This document shows positions 41,866 to 50,733 of a stretch of DNA of 64,000 bases, piece after piece (position 1 is the stretch's first letter; each line of letters begins with the position of its first letter). The position numbers and the translations under genes were made by a program. This stretch comes from Gracilaria vermiculophylla (Eukaryota > Rhodophyta > Florideophyceae > Gracilariales > Gracilariaceae): contig JAHNZQ020000181.1 in assembly GCA_019155205.2 (NCBI GenBank), forward strand, positions 1,810,662 through 1,874,661, in the 5' to 3' direction. The notes under the pieces were generated by a model, which saw only the letters and a program-made list of their open reading frames with translations, did no database searches and had not been told where the DNA came from.

Positions 41866-43890
41866 AACCCAAGGACACAAAAATCCAAACCGTTTCATAC
41901 GGTAAACGTTATGAATCGATACGCCTAATCCTGTCGAGAATTCACTCGAATCATGGCGTGGTAGCTGGCTGCAATCATCGAATTAAGTGTCAGTGAAAAG
42001 TATCGACGGGAAACGCACACCCCGAGGTCTTGTTTCTGCTGAGCAGAGCAAGATTGGCTTAGTATGTATCTTGTATATTGTAGTGAGCACTGCTGATGCT
42101 GGATTACTAGACGATACGGTGTACATTGATCTGTGCGGTGCGTCTCCATCAAATGCCAATATCATACGAAAGTGCAAAATAGTCATTGGTACAAATGGTT
42201 GAGAATTGACATGTTCAAGATGTCATTCTCGTGCCAAACCATAGTGGAACACACCATCACACATTCTAGCATTCATTACAAAAAAGTCAGGACTTAATAA
42301 GTATTCAGATCGACATATGAAACCCAGCGTAAACTTTTATGATACGGTCGCACGCCCAGCGCCAAAGAGCAACATGAAACTCATTCTTATTTCACACTTC
42401 GAGACTGACATAAATTAGCCCAAGAGAAGGCAACTAGACGCTGATTTCGCCAGCATTGCAATAAAGGATTTGCTCCTAAATATTGGTGTGACACTATAAA
42501 CAAATGGAAAACACTGTATCTATATAGCACGAACTGACAAACATGCTGATCAATGTTATTCCAGAATCCGTTATCCCATAATTCCATCATGCTAAACTTC
42601 TGACTTCAGAAGAAGATATAGTCAGGTTTGTTTTCGTGATGATCAAGAACTGGCCATTACGATTATACGATTGTATAATTTTTTACATTGAGAACTATTT
42701 CTCAGATATAGAGCTCCCGTTTGTTCCCAATGAACGGCATAAGAATACAACAAAAAGAAAGACCTTTTTCTTGAGAAGTTTCGGTACATTGTGAAAAGTA
42801 ATCTCTGGCCTCAGGTGGTACAAACGAAAGGAAGGAAAACAGTTTTGTATGCCAACGAGAGGTAGCCCTTCAATTACGGGAAGCTCTGAAGATTTGGTGT
42901 GCGAAGCTTTTTATTCACAGTTTAAGATATCTTAGTGGGGGTCGCTAATGATTTATCTTGTTGAGACGATTAAGGGAATAATCCGCTCACCAGAAAGAGC
43001 TGTGCGCATCTTCTTCTTCTTGGAAAAAACGGGCAACAAGTATAGCCCAACAGCTTGAACACTTTCGAGCTGTTACGGATTAATGGGCTCTACAGTGACT
43101 CAAAAAAAATGTAAAGAAAACAAGATGAGGTCCATTTGCAATACTGATTAGTGTTTCGCGAGCTCCACATCTCACGGAAAGTAGTTCATGTGTGTGTCAA
43201 GGTATTCACAGTAATGACTTTCTGTTATAGATATTGTGGACAATATGATCTGGGTTCTTGTTCCTGAGCTTCAAAATTTACTCATAAGCAAAAAATTAGG
43301 TCTCTGTACTATACGGTAACACTTTTTCTGAGTCGTATTGCGTAGAAAGAGAACAACAGCGACTTCATCTCTATTCGATTCTTCATGCGATTCCGAGAGA
43401 TACTAACGTAATACGTTAAACCTTACGCACGGTTAGTGTTCCATGGTACGGGTTGTACAGCCGATACACGTGGATGGCAAGCGATTTATCAAATTCGGTA
43501 TTCTGTAAGCATACCCCAGCAGCCGATGTTTACCAGTGGTGCGCATGCCTCATTCCGCAAATCTTTACTTGATATTTGAAAGTAGGCGATGGCGAGAACA
43601 ACCTCTGACAGGATACTAATGGAGTTGAAAGGATAAGGAGTCAACACTTGTTGTGCTTCATAATCACGATAGTAATTGTTCGGAAATAACGATGTTCGAA
43701 GAGAACGGGGTAGTGTTAATCCTTATCAACCACAGTGTTTAGATACTTCTTCATTGTCACAGAGGTGAAAGAAGAGCTCTTGAAGAAACAACTTGCTGTA
43801 CCCAGGTGACAAAATATCATTGGGAAGTAATCAACTTGTCCGCAACTTAAGTAGCTGTCAACCGCATTGGGCCAAAAGTTTTGGATCAGC
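41866..43890. other. 2.0 kb gene-poor, AT-rich intergenic stretch
   Basis: Only frames under 80 codons are present, with no recognised product, tRNA or repeat. It separates the methyltransferase from the HemD gene on the same strand and may include distal promoter or UTR sequence. Confidence 0.45.
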
Positions 43891-44811
43891 ATGGCCTTTG
43901 TTCAACCTGCCTTTTTCTCTCGAAATCGGGAGTATATTGCTAAGTGCCCTCGTCGTGAGCAACCGCAGTATCGGCATCGATTTTCATGTGTTGCTCCAAA
44001 AGACATTGATTCTAATGCATTAGGTAAAACACTGGACAGTTACGCACGCATAGCTTTGACGCGAGAACAGGGAAAGAACAAAGCGTTATACGATGAACTG
44101 CGTATGTTGTATCGTGGAGTAGAGATAATTCACCTTCCCTGCGTCGAAACCGTTTCTGGAGAGGATTCCGATAAACTACCCGCTGAAATTAGGAACCCCT
44201 CGTACAAGTGGATCGTAATCACCTCTCCTGAGTCAGCGTCAGTCTTTATCGAAGCGTGGAGGAAAGCCGATTATCCAAAACTCTGTCACATCGCGGCGGT
44301 TGGGAAGGCCACTGGGAACTCTTTGCGTGCCGTTGGCCTTGACGTGGCTTTTGAGCCTTCGAAAGCAACCGGTAAAACTCTTGTTAAGGAGTTTCCTCCT
44401 CCAGAGAAGGACGGTGAGCTTGTTCTATATCCTGCTAGTCGAAAAGCCTCGGATGTCATTGTCAACGGACTTGCTTCACTCGGGTATAAAGTGCAAAGGT
44501 TAAACACATATTCTACGGAACCTGTGGAATTTGATGATTTTCACGTAGAGGTCGGACGAGGAACTCACGTTGTGACCTTTGCCTCGCCAAGTGCCGTCAA
44601 GTCTTGGGCGAAAAACGTTGGAGTTCAAGAGAGCATTGCAGTAGCGTGTATCGGCGAAACATCTGCCAAAGCGGCTCGAGAAGTAGGGTTTAAAGATGTA
44701 AACTTTCCAGAATCGCCAGGAATTGAGGGCTGGGTAAGTGTCATTTGCGACGCCATGAGGAAATTTGAAGGAGGAATTGTGAGGAAAGGAGGAGTACCTG
44801 AAGACAAATGA
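43891..44811 (+). CDS. HEMD: Uroporphyrinogen-III synthase, plastid
   Basis: Cyclises hydroxymethylbilane to uroporphyrinogen III for chlorophyll, haem and bilins. Predicted 306 aa from ATG 43891; the frame is open a few codons upstream from a TTG only. The first ~45 residues (MAFVQPAFFSRNREYIAKCP, Arg-rich) form a transit peptide beginning MAFV. The mature enzyme has the two-lobed HemD pattern: ARIALTREQGKNKALYDELR, GVEIIHLPCVETVSG, YKWIVITSPESASVFIEAW, IAAVGKATGNSLRAVGLDVA, then LVLYPASRKASDVIVNGLAS, VQRLNTYSTEP, VVTFASPSAVKSWAKNVG, ACIGETSAKAAREVGF. The paired ITSPESA and TFASPSAV motifs are diagnostic despite the family's low identity. In red algae the product feeds both chlorophyll and phycobilins. 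Confidence 0.93.
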   Translation: MAFVQPAFFSRNREYIAKCPRREQPQYRHRFSCVAPKDIDSNALGKTLDSYARIALTREQGKNKALYDELRMLYRGVEIIHLPCVETVSGEDSDKLPAEIRNPSYKWIVITSPESASVFIEAWRKADYPKLCHIAAVGKATGNSLRAVGLDVAFEPSKATGKTLVKEFPPPEKDGELVLYPASRKASDVIVNGLASLGYKVQRLNTYSTEPVEFDDFHVEVGRGTHVVTFASPSAVKSWAKNVGVQESIAVACIGETSAKAAREVGFKDVNFPESPGIEGWVSVICDAMRKFEGGIVRKGGVPEDK

Positions 44812-45206
44812 GATACATTGCAACTTGATGACTATAAGTCACGTACCCAAATTTGATTTGACTTGAGGTTTTGTCGAGCACGTGATGTTCGATGATGCTC
44901 TTCCAGCGAAGGCTTATCTGCTCAAACAGCGGTTCCTTTCCTGAGGCACTCACCATTGTAATTCTTAGTGAATGGTTTCAAAATTCCATCATGACCTGAA
45001 AAACTGAAACGCCACGCAACCGTACATCTGGGACGGATCTGTACGTGTCGCAGCAGTTGTACTGTTGCTTTCGAAGGAGAGCGTGATTACAAAGTTTGGT
45101 TTGAAGGAGTTCACTTTCACTTTCTGACGCCATGCTTCTGGTCCATTAGGGCATTAAAGCTTTGACATCCATCTCGTTTACATATTCGTTGATCCTTCCT
45201 ATAGCC
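44812..45206. other. Intergenic region
   Basis: This 395-bp region lies between two plus-strand genes. Nothing is recognised. Confidence 0.5.
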
Positions 45207-45860
45207 ATGAACCCAGAGCACGCACACAGAATGTTGTTGAAATCTGGAAAAGAGAAGGGCGTCATAAAAGAGTGCCGACCACGTCCAGATGCATTGGATT
45301 CACTCGCGTCTCGTCTTTCACATGATTCTGCCCAACTGCAACTTGAAAAAAGTTCTCCGAGTAGCGAAATGCCTCCACGCTATGGCTCAACTCGTAATCC
45401 AAGCGGCGTACTTGCACCTCGACTTGTGCGAGAACAATCACTAATTTCTCTTGGTTCGTCATCAAAGTCTTCTTCTTCAATGAGATTTGACTCCTACCAA
45501 GGCCATCAGGCCCATCGATATGGATCCAGCAGTCGAGAACCCTCTCAGGATGAAGCAGGAAAATCTGAACTAACCGATGGCAGAAGCCGTTCCCATTTGC
45601 CACACGTAGAAACACTTAGCAGTATGAATGAGAAATGTGTTCGTAAAACACTTTTACAAGACTGGTTAAAACGAACTTTTAGCCCAAGGCCGTGTACGGC
45701 CAACGAGAGGGGGACAATAGGGGTCTTGGCGACGAAGCAGGGGCATTCAATGATGAGCATTTCGGAGGAACCCGTCAGGGACGAGGACAGTGAAATTGAA
45801 AATTCTGACCACAAGTCTGGTTCGGAGAACAGAAACGAAGACTTTGGGCCTCAAGGTTAG
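45207..45860 (+). CDS. Ser-rich, probably disordered protein of unknown function
   Basis: Predicted 217 aa from ATG 45207 (MNPEHAHRMLLKSGKEKGVI). No family recognised. The composition is rich in Ser, Arg, Glu and Gln with few hydrophobic runs, implying intrinsic disorder (LVREQSLISLGSSSKSSSSM, SSREPSQDEAGKSELTDGRS). One short segment could be helical and conserved: MNEKCVRKTLLQDWLKRTFS. The tail is acidic (ISEEPVRDEDSEIENSDHKS). Many Ser/Arg contexts look like kinase sites, so a regulatory or scaffold role is possible but unproven. The absence of stops over 217 codons with normal codon use is the main evidence for a gene. Confidence 0.5.
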   Translation: MNPEHAHRMLLKSGKEKGVIKECRPRPDALDSLASRLSHDSAQLQLEKSSPSSEMPPRYGSTRNPSGVLAPRLVREQSLISLGSSSKSSSSMRFDSYQGHQAHRYGSSSREPSQDEAGKSELTDGRSRSHLPHVETLSSMNEKCVRKTLLQDWLKRTFSPRPCTANERGTIGVLATKQGHSMMSISEEPVRDEDSEIENSDHKSGSENRNEDFGPQG

Positions 45861-46134
45861 GCACAGAACTTGTCCGTGATTTGGTCTGCCACTCGAAAGG
45901 GGCGTGATCAGTCGTGACGTTTAGAAAAAGAGAGATACTGTTGACGAGCCGCAACGAATTCAGATAGATGACCATAGCGTTTGATAAGCATTAAACGGGC
46001 TTGGACTTGGAAGAAACTTTTACTCGCGCATTACCATACTCAACGCTAAAAACCAGACCATGCAGAGGGAAATGGCGCTCAATGAGCTGAGATCACCGCT
46101 GGTGAGTGCGACGCGAAAACAAAACTGGTCCGAC

Positions 46135-46575
46135 TTACTCCTTAACAGGTGGAGTAAGGACAGCGATGATGACGCCAATGGTGAGTAGGCCTAGAATGGG
46201 ACCCGTATAACCCCCAAAATCACCCTCCCTCGAGGCGAGGACGACAGCGAATTCGTTAAGGCCGACAGAAACTTGCTGTGCCAAAGGGGCGAGGGTCATT
46301 CTGTGGAACGGTGGCAGGGTTCGAAATTTTGCGGTTAGTTCCTGGGGTCGCTGCTGAGACATCTGGCGCACGCGATGGATGGCTATAACGAGTTGGACAG
46401 AACGGTCCTGACAACTTAATCTGAGTCACACGCGGCGTACGCAGGGGCGACGCGGACGATACGGGTGAACGTACCTCGGAGACCGAGAGTGTCGGACAGC
46501 GCCTCTCCTTGGCGAGACAAGGGCGCGCGCGGGGGCTGCGACAGAAATACCGGTGAAGGATGAGACGAAAGCCAT
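46135..46575 (-). CDS. Plastid-targeted small one-helix membrane protein, unidentified (two exons)
   Basis: Assembled from exon 46475-46575 and exon 46135-46300, giving 88 aa. Exon 1 encodes MAFVSSFTGISVAAPARALV then SPRRGAVRHSRSP, a classic red-type transit peptide. Exon 2 continues RMTLAPLAQQVSVGLNEFAV, LASREGDFGGYTG, and one hydrophobic helix at residues ~67-83 (GPILGLLTIGVIIAVL) ending TPPVKE. There is no Cys and no chlorophyll-binding helix motif. Size, targeting and a single helix suggest a small thylakoid subunit of photosystem II, photosystem I or cytochrome b6f. A nuclear Psb34-like subunit is one possibility, but I cannot assign it. Its 5' end faces the PsbM gene 478 bp away. Confidence 0.72.
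46301..46474 (-). other. Intron of the 88-aa plastid protein (174 nt)
   Basis: Minus strand CCGAG/GTACGT ... CCGTTCCACAG/A-ATG-ACC. It separates most of the transit peptide from the mature protein. Phase 2. Confidence 0.78.
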
Positions 46576-47053
46576 TTTGCGGAGGGCAGCGGAAACGCCA
46601 AGGCGTGCGCAGGAGACGTAGAGCGGGCGGGCACGGGTCCGGGCACGGAAGCGCGAAGAGAAGTGATGCGGGGGTGGATGGCTGGGCAAACGCTGATGCT
46701 CCGTAGAGAGGCGGCGCACCAAAACCCTGCTCGCGCAGCCCCACGACGCGCATAGGCGACTTGGCAATCTCGCTCGTGCTGCGGCGGGCACTGCTCCGCA
46801 GCCACGCGGCCACGTGCGCGCGGCGCATTGGGCGCGCTTGGCGCGCGCTGTGGTGTGATTCGGTGAGCTCGTCGGCGTCGCTCGCAGATCGAGCTCATCA
46901 GCCAACCGCCGTTCGCGCTCCGTGGTCTTACAGCTCTGATTTTTTGCCCCCCGCAGTTTCTGCTGGGCGGACCCTTGTTCACTTGTGTTCGTTCTCCGTC
47001 CAAGGCCGCCAACCCGACGTGCTGTCGCTGCCGCCGCCACACCTTCCTCTACC
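46576..47053. promoter_or_regulatory. Bidirectional intergenic region between two photosynthesis-type genes
   Basis: 478 bp between the divergent start codons of the 88-aa plastid protein and PsbM. It is GC-rich, and the many long frames on both strands here are compositional. Shared light or plastid-signal control is inferred from layout only; no known box was identified. Confidence 0.45.
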
Positions 47054-47634
47054 ATGTACGCCTTCGTCTCCACAACCGGCCTCGCCCTTGCCCGCCCAGG
47101 CTCCTTCACTGTAGGTTAACTCCCCGCTCTTTAATCGTATGTGCATTTCGCGAGCGCCCCGTCTGCGCTGCGCGCGCTGCACGCTCCGCGCTTGTCGCGC
47201 TTCTGCCAGCTCCGCGACGAAAGCGGGCCAGGACCGCAGCTCCCGAAGCGCTTTGGTCGGGCGCGAAAGTGAAAACATACAGACTCGCGGACAGGTTTAC
47301 GAGAAGCCTCACTACAGATGCTAACTATTTGATGTCCATTTCTGCCGTGCAACACCATGCTTCCCCCGACGCACGCTCCACGTCACAGGCTGCTCGATGC
47401 ACAGTCGCCGCACGGCCTGTTACCCGCAGGAACACCGCGCCGGCGAAAATGACTTTGGGTGGCCCCTTGGCCACCCTGCCCACGCTGCCACTGGCGGAGG
47501 GCATGGCTGTAACATTTCCCGCGTACCTGGCCGTCTTCCTTGGAACTCTCATCCCGTGCGCGTTTTTGATTGTGTTGTACATCCAGGCCGAAAGCCGCAA
47601 GGCGGGTGAGAGGGTCGGGCGGGGAGATGAGTAG
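47054..47634 (+). CDS. psbM: Nuclear-encoded photosystem II subunit PsbM (two exons)
   Basis: PsbM is a one-helix subunit at the dimer interface of photosystem II. Exons 47054-47110 and 47389-47634 give 100 aa. Residues 1-~39 form a transit peptide (MYAFVSTTGLALARPGSFT joined to AARCTVAARPVTRRNTAPAK). The mature part holds the PsbM helix at residues ~60-86: AVTFPAYLAVFLGTLIPCAF then LIVLYIQAES. It aligns with the cyanobacterial/green pattern of a short N-terminus, a hydrophobic run, I-P-x-x-F-L-L-I-x-Y-V and a polar tail. The N-terminal segment before the helix and the basic tail (RKAGERVGRGDE) are longer than in plastid-encoded PsbM (~34 aa). As far as I recall, red plastid genomes lack psbM, so a nuclear copy fits. 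It is head-to-head with another plastid membrane protein gene. Confidence 0.78.
47111..47388 (+). other. Intron of psbM (278 nt)
   Basis: TTC-ACT/GTAGGT ... CCACGTCACAG/GCT, phase 0, with a TGCTAACTATT branch-point-like sequence about 65 nt before the acceptor. The intron falls within the transit peptide. Confidence 0.75.
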
Positions 47635-47764
47635 GTGCACTTGTGGCTGGGAATACACTTGTCGTGCGATGCTGTCATGATGTTAGTACTAGCCGAATAA
47701 ACGCGGTCTCTATCTGACCGCGCTGTCTCGTTTCTACTGGTGTTGCCTACGCTGAGTGCGCCGC

Positions 47765-48493
47765 CTATCGGGAGCTGCTGGAACTGAGGTGTTCCACTTC
47801 TTGTTCGTCCGCACCCAATTGCTTAATTACCAGCGCGATCTTCTTCACGTTCTCCTCTGGCGGTCGTGCGCAGTCAACACTCACATGCGCATCGCAATCT
47901 ATCGGATACTCGATGTTAGAGTAACGGTTCATGATTTGATCCACGTTGCTGGGACGGTAATCGCGCTTCGACGCGCGGTTCGCTAGGCGCTCCTCCCAAA
48001 CCGACCGCTCTGCGTAACAATCTACCAGCACGCAGTGCGCCTTGGCCTCCCTCGTGATCTCCAGCGCACGCTCGCCTAGTGCGACGCGGCCGAGCGGGCT
48101 CTCCAGCACGACGCCAGAGGCGCCAACCTTGAGCTGCGTGAGCCCCACGGCGAACATGGCCTCGTACGTCATGTCGTTGGAATCGACGCAAATGGAGTTG
48201 GCGTGTTCGGGGCACACGGCGCGAATCTCGGCCATCACCTTGGCGTCGTGGCGGATGGCGGCTTCTCGCACGTCGTCCTTGCAGACAAGGCAATAGCCGA
48301 GTTGCTTTGCGAGCGCGAAAGCCACGGTTGTCTTGCCGACGCCGGGATACTTGAAGAAGCGGGAGTGTTGTCAGACGCGCTGGAAGACGGGGGAGAGCGA
48401 CACACGAGCAACTCATGTCGGGAAACGCGCTGCGTGACAACTTACGCCTCTAATAAGCACGACAACCTGTCGCTGCGCGGTGCCGCTCGGCAT
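47765..48493 (-). CDS. P-loop kinase, AAA_33/adenylate-kinase-like (two exons)
   Basis: Exons 48446-48493 and 47765-48349 give 210 aa. Exon 1 encodes MPSGTAQRQVVVLIRG. Exon 2 starts YPGVGKTTVAFALAKQLG, so the Walker A loop G-Y-P-G-V-G-K-T-T (residues 16-24) is created by splicing. Downstream are a lid/substrate region CKDDVREAAI, YEAMFAVGLTQLKVGASGVV, an Asp-containing strand AHCVLVDCYAERSVWEERLA (zeta-toxin/kinase-like), and ANRASKRDYRPSNVDQIMNR, where Arg residues could act as the lid. This matches the generic predicted-kinase family that includes zeta-like and polynucleotide-kinase-like enzymes; the substrate is unknown. No transit peptide is evident. It is head-to-head with the HAT/TPR gene. 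Confidence 0.78.
48350..48445 (-). other. Intron of the P-loop kinase (96 nt)
   Basis: Minus strand GAGGC/GTAAGT ... CTTCTTCAAG/TAT-CCC, phase 0, interrupting the Walker A codons. A stop lies just upstream of the acceptor in the exon 2 frame, so splicing is required. Confidence 0.85.
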
Positions 48494-49089
48494 GGCGGGG
48501 GAACAGATGGAGCGGGTGCGGGCGGGAATGCACGCGATACGGCAAGCGGGTGGACTAGAGGAGATGGGGGGGGGGTTGGGGGTGTGGGGGGGGAGGCGGG
48601 TAGAGCGGCCGATGGAACAGTGCAGTATAGCGCAGGCAAGCGCGGTCGCTGCTCAAAGTCGCAGACGGGACGCGCAGCACGCGCTCAAAACAGGCGCTGT
48701 CTGCGGCCTGCCGGGCACACGGACGCTTTCAGGGACAGTGCAGCGGGCGCGAATCGATCGGAAACCGAGCGGAAACCGAAGCGGCCCGCGGCTGAGATCA
48801 CGCCCGCAAACTCGCGCACTACTCCGCGCACAGCGAGACCTTCTGGGGACACGTGTATGAGAAGTGCGGAACGCATGGCGCTCTGGTCATGCTCCAGTGG
48901 ACGGCACATCTGCTCCGGCGGAACGCATTTTCAACGCCAGCCGGGCATCTGCTCCCGCGCCACGCTCAGCCCGCGTGGAATGAAATGGGGCACGTCGCGT
49001 CCATGTTCCCCTTGTAGCCGCGCGCGCGCCCCGCTACGTTTCTAGCCCGCTTGTGCCGCAGTGCTGCTTCTAGCCGGGCAGCAAACAGC
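48494..49089. other. Divergent intergenic region with G-tracts
   Basis: A 596-bp GC-rich region between the kinase and the HAT/TPR start. It includes a strong G-run cluster (separate entry). The overlapping frames are compositional. Confidence 0.5.
48566..48600 (+). repeat. G-tract cluster (G-quadruplex-forming potential)
   Basis: The plus strand reads G10-TT-G5-TGT-G8-A-GG-C-GGG, satisfying the usual four-tract G-quadruplex pattern. It sits 73 bp upstream of the kinase ATG in the divergent promoter. Confidence 0.8.
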
Positions 49090-50733
49090 ATGGCCGAGCT
49101 TCTGGCTTTCATAGTGCCTGCTCTCCCGTCGCATTCGCTGCCGAGGCGCTCGGCAGCGTTGTTTTCGCCCACCAAACTGCTTCACTATCGCGTCCGGAAG
49201 CTGCCGCAGAGAACAAGCGTCGAGGGTATCGTCAGAACGCAAGTTTCCACCGGTTTACCGTCTGTTTTTGTTGCGTCGTGCACTCTCACAAAAACCGATG
49301 ACGGTAGGCTTGCCGCGCCGCGAGACGGCACCCGCGAAGCTCTCGAGTTGCTCTATGAATCGGCAAAGGCAGAAGAGAAGGCTGGAAGGGTGCACAGTGC
49401 CATGCGAATGTACGAATCGCTTGTCAAGCTCAACACAAGCAACGGCAGAGCGTGGGTTCGCTACGTCAAACTGCTGCAACGAGACGGCGAGATTGAAAGG
49501 GCCACAGGCGTGCTGAAGAGAGCTTTGAGATACAACCCGCGCAACGCTATTTTGTGGCAGGCTTGGGCCGATTTTGAGAAGAAGAACGGAAATTTTGTAA
49601 CAGCACGACGTCTTTTTAGAAAGGCGTTTGAAGCCAATCCTCAACTTCCGTCGTTGTATCACTCGTGGGGTTCAATGGAGTACAAGGATGGTCGTGCTGA
49701 CGAGGCAAGGCGTCTTTACCAGCAGGGGCTGCGCATGTGCCCAACCGCTACACGTCTTTATCATGCGTTGGGTGTTTTGAATGACAAAAAGGGCAATTCA
49801 AAGTCAGCCAGAATAATACTGACACAAGGCCTTAAACTTGAACCGGATAACCCGCACCTTCATCATGCGCTCGGTGTGCTTGAATTTCGTGCTGGTCGTG
49901 TCGCCGCCGCCCGCGAGTGCTTCACTCGAGCAATACGTGTAGATCCACGGCATACATTATCGTGGCTTTCATTCGCACAACTCGAAGAATACGAAGGCAA
50001 CTCTGATATGGCCAGGAAGTATTACTCGAAGGGTACCGCAATTAAGGGCAGAAATGCCGTTCAACTTTGGCAGGCATTTGCCCGAATGGAGGAGAAACTA
50101 GGGAATAAACCCGAAGCACTGCAAATTTACCAACAGGCAGTCAATGTTTATCCGAACGATGCTATGCTGTATTGTTCATGGGGTAAACTGGTCGAGAGCC
50201 GTGGTGACATTGCCACGGCAAGGTCTTTGTTCAAGAAGGGCATCGAGGTTGATCCTACGAAAGCATATCTATGGCAATCCCTTGCTCTATTGGAACAGAG
50301 ACAACTAGATAAGCATTCTGCGCGAGCATTTTTTGCCAAAGGAGTAGCGGTAAGCAGAGGAAAAGAAGTTGCGGCGCTTATTCACGCGTGGGCTGCTCTG
50401 GAATGGGAGGAGGGCCACATTGAAAAAGCCAGAGAGCTGTTCAAGAAAGCTGTTGGTGTCGACAAATCATGTTCGTGGTTATGGCTATGGTTTGGTAGGT
50501 TTGAGTTGGCAAATGGGAATGTTTCTATAGCTCGACATTACATCTCTCGAAGCATAAATCTTGATCCAACAGATGGATCTCCATGGCGTGCTTGGGCAGA
50601 ACTTGAACGCGGCGTTGGTGACGAAGAGAGGGCTCGTTTCATGTTTCGACGAGCTGCGGAATTAGAATCTAGTAGAGAGCTCTTTGAAATGGATCCAGAG
50701 AGTCCACTCAGGCGTCCATGGAGAAAGCTGTAG
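49090..50733 (+). CDS. HAT/TPR repeat protein, HCF107/MBB1-like plastid RNA factor
   Basis: Predicted 547 aa from ATG 49090. The N-terminus (MAELLAFIVPALPSHSLPRR) is basic and Ser/Pro-rich with an early Phe and looks like a transit peptide. From residue ~95, about twelve 34-residue half-a-TPR (HAT) units follow: NGRAWVRYVKLLQRDGEIER, NAILWQAWADFEKKNGNFVT, LYHSWGSMEYKDGRADEARR, HLHHALGVLEFRAGRVAAAR, VQLWQAFARMEEKLGNKPEA, YLWQSLALLEQRQ, SWLWLWFGRFELANGNVSIA and PWRAWAELERGVGDEERARF. Trp-x-x-W/Y-A-x-x-E is the HAT signature. The arrangement matches HCF107/MBB1, which bind the 5' end of psbB/psbH-region plastid mRNAs. The exact RNA target in this organism is inferred at best. Confidence 0.82.
   Translation: MAELLAFIVPALPSHSLPRRSAALFSPTKLLHYRVRKLPQRTSVEGIVRTQVSTGLPSVFVASCTLTKTDDGRLAAPRDGTREALELLYESAKAEEKAGRVHSAMRMYESLVKLNTSNGRAWVRYVKLLQRDGEIERATGVLKRALRYNPRNAILWQAWADFEKKNGNFVTARRLFRKAFEANPQLPSLYHSWGSMEYKDGRADEARRLYQQGLRMCPTATRLYHALGVLNDKKGNSKSARIILTQGLKLEPDNPHLHHALGVLEFRAGRVAAARECFTRAIRVDPRHTLSWLSFAQLEEYEGNSDMARKYYSKGTAIKGRNAVQLWQAFARMEEKLGNKPEALQIYQQAVNVYPNDAMLYCSWGKLVESRGDIATARSLFKKGIEVDPTKAYLWQSLALLEQRQLDKHSARAFFAKGVAVSRGKEVAALIHAWAALEWEEGHIEKARELFKKAVGVDKSCSWLWLWFGRFELANGNVSIARHYISRSINLDPTDGSPWRAWAELERGVGDEERARFMFRRAAELESSRELFEMDPESPLRRPWRKL

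Noticed and set aside
46426..47109. Long minus-strand frames over the psbM promoter and exon 1
   Set aside because: GC-driven frames; only the MAFVSSFTGI segment inside one is used, as exon 1 of the 88-aa protein.
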